The notes beneath the pieces are model-generated. The model worked only from the letters and a program-made list of their open reading frames with translations. It was not told where the DNA came from and did no database searches. Source: Bacteroidota bacterium (GTDB lineage Bacteria > Bacteroidota > Bacteroidia > Bacteroidales > WCHB1-69). From it: a DNA stretch of 36,815 nucleotides. Shown piece after piece: positions 33,716 to 36,815 of this stretch. Position 1 is the stretch's first letter; every line of letters begins with the position of its first letter. The DNA is taken from contig JAKIZI010000015.1 in assembly GCA_022708105.1 (NCBI GenBank), forward strand, positions 1 to 36,815, in the 5' to 3' direction. Made by a program: the position numbers and the translations under genes.

Positions 33716-36202
33716 ATGAAAAAAATTAATTGGAAAAAGTATTTGCCGGATATTATAGCATACGTACTCTTTGTATTGATAGCATTAATTTATGCGTCTC
33801 CTATTTTAGACGGAAAGATTTTGTTGGCAGGAGATACCGTTAGCGGAAAAGGAATGGCCGCTGAAATTCATAAATATAAGGAAGATACGGGTAAAACAAC
33901 TTATTGGACAGGAAATATGTTCTCTGGAATGCCCACCTATCAAATTAGTGGTTCAGCTCCTTCCGTCTCTCTTTTGATTCCATTAATGAACTTATACAAA
34001 TTAAAGCTGCCTCTTACGATTGGTTTGATTTTTATCTATTTACTTGGATTTTATATTTTGATGCGTTCCTTCAATATAAATAAATGGTTAAGTATTGTGG
34101 GGGCTATTGCCATTGCCTTTTCCTCCTATTTTTTCATCATAATTCAAGCAGGTCATAATAATAAAGTATTGGGTTTGGCTTATATGGCGCCTGTTTTTGC
34201 AGGTTTTATGTTGCTTTTCCGAAAAAAATATGCGTGGGGAGCTATTCTTACATTACTTTTTTCCGCTTTTGGACTCATGGTGCACCCGCAAATGACCTAT
34301 TATATCTTTATGTTGATTGGTGTGATGCTTTTTGCAGAACTCTTCATCCATATTAAGGAAAAAAGAATGAAAGATTTCTTCGTGGCAATGCTCTTGTTTG
34401 CAGCATGTGTCGGGGTAGGGGCAGGAACCCGTTACTCTACCGTGAAGACCAATATGGAGTATGTGAAGGAGACGATGCGCGGCGGGCACTCTGAATTGGT
34501 TAAAGAAAATGATTCGGAGAATAAAACCAAAGGTCTTGACTTGGATTATGCAACTCAATGGAGCTATGGAATCGATGAAACCATGACTTTATTAATTCCT
34601 AATTTTAAAGGAGGTTCTTCTCACTATAATGTCGGCGAAAAATCAAAGACTTTTGATAAATTAAGAGAATTTGGAGTTCCTAGAAAAGATGCTGCCGAAG
34701 TGAGCAGTACCATGCCGATGTATTGGGGTACCCAACCCTTTACCTCTGGTCCGGTTTATGTCGGGGCTATTATTATTTTTCTTTTTGCTCTCGGATTGCT
34801 CATTGTTAAAGGTCCTTATAAATGGGCATTGCTGATAGCAACACTCTTTTCGATTTTGCTCTCATGGGGAAAGAATTTTATGCCGCTGACAGAACTATTT
34901 TTTAACTATTTTCCCATGTATGATAAATTTCGAGCTGTCTCTTCTATTCTGGTGGTGGCTGAAATAACCATTCCATTGTTGGGCTTTTTGGCACTGAAGT
35001 CAATTATAGACCAAGAGCGTTCGAAAGAGTTTGTACTTAAAAGTATCTATATTGCCGGAGGTATCACAGCCGGAATTTGCCTCTTTTTTGCCGCATTGGG
35101 TGGTGTGTTGATGGATTTTACTTCGGTGCAGGACGAACAAGTATTGGCACAATTTACACAATGGTTCGGCGGACAAACGGAGTTGGCTCAAGAATTATTG
35201 GATGCTGTCATTGCCGACCGTGCTTCCATGTTGCGTCATGATGCGCTTCGTTCCGGAATCTTTATTTTGCTCGGAGCCGGTACCTTATGGCTTTTTCTGA
35301 ATAAAAAGATAAAATTACCATATATGATAGCTGCATTGGGAGTTCTTGTCCTTGTGGATATGTGGAATGTGGATCGCAGATTTTTGAATGATAAAGATTT
35401 CGTTTCTGAAAAAAAATATTTTAGCCAATTCAAAAAACAACCTTACGAAGAGCTCATTCTTTCGGATCAAACCAAACATTTCCGTGTGCTTAATCTGACT
35501 ACCAATACGTTTAATGAATCAAGAACCTCTTATCATCTTAAATCAATTGGAGGATATCATGCTGCTAAATTACGCAGGTACCAGGATTTGATCGATGAAT
35601 ATATTATGAAAATGAATATGCCCGTACTCAATATGCTTAATACGCGCTATTTCATTGTGAAAGATAATGCGGGCAATGTTGTTCCGCAACTGAACCCGGC
35701 GGCAATGGGCAATGCCTGGTTTATTGACTCGGTATTTATTGCCGGGAATCCGAATGAAGAGTGCGAAGCTTTGGGGAAAATTAATCTTACAAATTCTGCG
35801 GTTACAGACGTGCAATTTTCCGATTTTGTGAAGGATTTTACCCCCGCCCACGATTCAACGGCTCAAATTGTGCTTACCTCGTACGCTCCGGATGTGCTCG
35901 AATATAAATCTTCTGCCGCTCATGACGGAATAGTTGTTTTTTCTGAAATTTATTTTCCGTATGGATGGAAAGCCTATATTGACGACCAATCGGTTGAACA
36001 TTTCAGGGCAAATTATACACTCAGAGCTCTTAAAGTTCCTGCCGGCGAACATAAAATTCGCTTCGAATTCAGACCCGACAGTATGTTTAAAGCCGACCGG
36101 ATATCCTTGCTTTTTATATTAGTTATGTACGCTACTATTGCCGGATTTGTGATTGTTGAAATTGTAAAAAGCAGAAAAAATAAGGAACTGAAAAAGAAAT
36201 AG
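33716..36202 (+). CDS. YfhO-family membrane protein (GT-C-like)
   Basis: The protein is 828 aa. About 12 membrane helices fill residues 10-560, beginning with YLPDIIAYVLFVLIALIYASPIL. A large extracytoplasmic loop after the first helix contains GDTVSGKGMAAEIHKYKEDTGKTTYWTGNMFSGMPTYQ, the region where this superfamily keeps acidic residues. A beta-rich extracytoplasmic domain (about 570-790) ends in FSEIYFPYGWKAYID and AGEHKIRFEFRPDS, and a final helix and basic tail follow. YfhO in Bacillus is linked to glycosylation of lipoteichoic acid. In Bacteroidota these proteins are common and mostly uncharacterised, possibly acting as undecaprenyl-sugar-dependent glycosyltransferases. The substrate is unknown. 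A DUF3788 gene follows after 28 bp. Confidence 0.88.
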   Translation: MKKINWKKYLPDIIAYVLFVLIALIYASPILDGKILLAGDTVSGKGMAAEIHKYKEDTGKTTYWTGNMFSGMPTYQISGSAPSVSLLIPLMNLYKLKLPLTIGLIFIYLLGFYILMRSFNINKWLSIVGAIAIAFSSYFFIIIQAGHNNKVLGLAYMAPVFAGFMLLFRKKYAWGAILTLLFSAFGLMVHPQMTYYIFMLIGVMLFAELFIHIKEKRMKDFFVAMLLFAACVGVGAGTRYSTVKTNMEYVKETMRGGHSELVKENDSENKTKGLDLDYATQWSYGIDETMTLLIPNFKGGSSHYNVGEKSKTFDKLREFGVPRKDAAEVSSTMPMYWGTQPFTSGPVYVGAIIIFLFALGLLIVKGPYKWALLIATLFSILLSWGKNFMPLTELFFNYFPMYDKFRAVSSILVVAEITIPLLGFLALKSIIDQERSKEFVLKSIYIAGGITAGICLFFAALGGVLMDFTSVQDEQVLAQFTQWFGGQTELAQELLDAVIADRASMLRHDALRSGIFILLGAGTLWLFLNKKIKLPYMIAALGVLVLVDMWNVDRRFLNDKDFVSEKKYFSQFKKQPYEELILSDQTKHFRVLNLTTNTFNESRTSYHLKSIGGYHAAKLRRYQDLIDEYIMKMNMPVLNMLNTRYFIVKDNAGNVVPQLNPAAMGNAWFIDSVFIAGNPNEECEALGKINLTNSAVTDVQFSDFVKDFTPAHDSTAQIVLTSYAPDVLEYKSSAAHDGIVVFSEIYFPYGWKAYIDDQSVEHFRANYTLRALKVPAGEHKIRFEFRPDSMFKADRISLLFILVMYATIAGFVIVEIVKSRKNKELKKK

Positions 36203-36230
36203 TTGCAATTAGTCCATTGTATATACGGAT

Positions 36231-36656
36231 ATGTCTGACGAAATACAATTATTACGAGTAAAAGATGTTTATCCGAATGCTTCCGTCTTAACGGAGGCAT
36301 TGGGGACAGAGGTTTTTGAAGTGTACGAAGCACTGATGACTATGTCAGATGAATTGGGATTTTGTCCGGAGTGGAGATACTACAATGACGGAAAAGCCTG
36401 GTTGTGTAAGGTAACTTATAAAAAGAAAACGATATTTTGGCTCTCCATCTGGAATAAATGTATTAAAACAAGTTTCTATTTTACACTCCGCACGGCTCTG
36501 GGAGTTCTTGAACTTGACTTGCCGGCGGAAATGTCTGAATCATTTCGCAATGCCCGGCCCATAGGAAAATTGATTCCTTTTGTATACAACATTACTACTA
36601 TAGAAGATCTCGTTGTTTTTCGAAAAGTTGCAGCTTATAAACAAAAGAATCTGTGA
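36231..36656 (+). CDS. DUF3788 domain protein
   Basis: The protein is 141 aa, soluble, with no signal peptide. It covers one DUF3788 domain: LGFCPEWRYYNDGKAWLCKVTYKKKTIFWLSIWNKCIKTSFYF is the family's conserved core (about residues 43-85), and the C-terminus ends with a short basic tail. The family has an open beta-sheet fold with aromatic residues likely to form a binding pocket. No biochemical role is known to me. It begins with ATG 28 bp after the YfhO-family gene and is probably co-transcribed with it. I infer nothing further about its function. Confidence 0.82.
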   Translation: MSDEIQLLRVKDVYPNASVLTEALGTEVFEVYEALMTMSDELGFCPEWRYYNDGKAWLCKVTYKKKTIFWLSIWNKCIKTSFYFTLRTALGVLELDLPAEMSESFRNARPIGKLIPFVYNITTIEDLVVFRKVAAYKQKNL

Positions 36657-36665
36657 GTGAAAATC

Positions 36666-36750
36666 CGATTTTTTTTGAAAGAAGCTGATTGGCAGAGCGG
36701 ATGGCATTCTTTTTGCCTTGGAAGGGGGCTTACTTTTTCAAAAAAAATCG
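36666..36750. repeat. Perfect 15-bp inverted repeat in the non-coding end of the window
   Basis: CGATTTTTTTTGAAA (36666-36680) and TTTCAAAAAAAATCG (36736-36750) are exact reverse complements, separated by 55 bp. They start 9 bp after the DUF3788 stop. They might be ends of a tiny miniature element or arms of an mRNA 3' hairpin. No coding frame lies inside, and no target-site duplication is obvious. Confidence 0.5.
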
Positions 36751-36815
36751 TGTACTTGATTTTCAAGCACTTTTGATTCGTTTTTCCGCTGTTTTTATTT
36801 TTTCCCGGACAACAA

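Overview
The window is a gene-dense, low-GC stretch of a Bacteroidota chromosome, most likely from an anaerobic, fermentative member of the Bacteroidales. Three things support this. Several start regions carry a TAnnTTTG -7 element, in three cases with a TTG or TTTG -33 element 18-20 bp upstream, and most genes lack a Shine-Dalgarno sequence. The gene families are typical of the group: a CarboxypepD_reg-type TonB-dependent receptor, TamB, YfhO, DUF3788, FucP-type MFS and FabK. The trimeric [FeFe]-hydrogenase points to anaerobic H2 metabolism. I saw no tRNA, rRNA, insertion sequence, prophage or CRISPR array.

Region 1 (1-6310) holds the 5' part of tsaD (minus strand, cut by the window edge), with tamB diverging only 12 bp away, then an AI-2E/PerM-family membrane protein. 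Region 2 (6409-9622) is a metal-handling operon: a Cys/His-rich exported protein of the HYC_CC_PP type, a TonB-dependent receptor with a Cys-Cys pair at the start of its plug, and a periplasmic HMA-like CxxC protein, closed by a terminator at 9663. Next is a 610-bp gene-free stretch with a dispersed repeat and three helically phased CCCC direct repeats in front of the next operon.

Region 3 (10233-16522) is a fatty-acid synthesis operon, fabH-fabK-fabF-fabZ-fabG, followed by an acyl-CoA carboxyltransferase and a small biotin carrier. It supplies a full elongation cycle plus a probable malonyl-CoA-forming half enzyme, but lacks ACP, FabD and biotin carboxylase. Region 4 (16600-18349) is the divergent pair of a Prx6-type peroxiredoxin and oxyR, with an inverted repeat and promoter elements between them.

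Region 5 (18556-29371) is the most interesting. The minus-strand hydC-hydB-hydA operon encodes an NADH-linked [FeFe]-hydrogenase with an unusually short HydB and a good promoter about 300 nt upstream of hydC. gcvP follows on the plus strand. Then comes a three-gene unit: an uncharacterised Cys-rich protein, a HydS-like sensory [FeFe]-hydrogenase homologue (ferredoxin, degenerate H-cluster domain, Fe-S and PAS-like domains), and a SpoIIE/PP2C-type phosphatase. I read this as a probable H2 or redox sensing and output module sitting beside the catalytic hydrogenase it may control.

Region 6 (29447-36815) holds two divergent MFS transporters (an MFSD1-like protein and a FucP/GluP-like protein), ridA, gmhA (minus strand), a large YfhO-family membrane protein, a DUF3788 protein, and a non-coding end with a perfect 15-bp inverted repeat.
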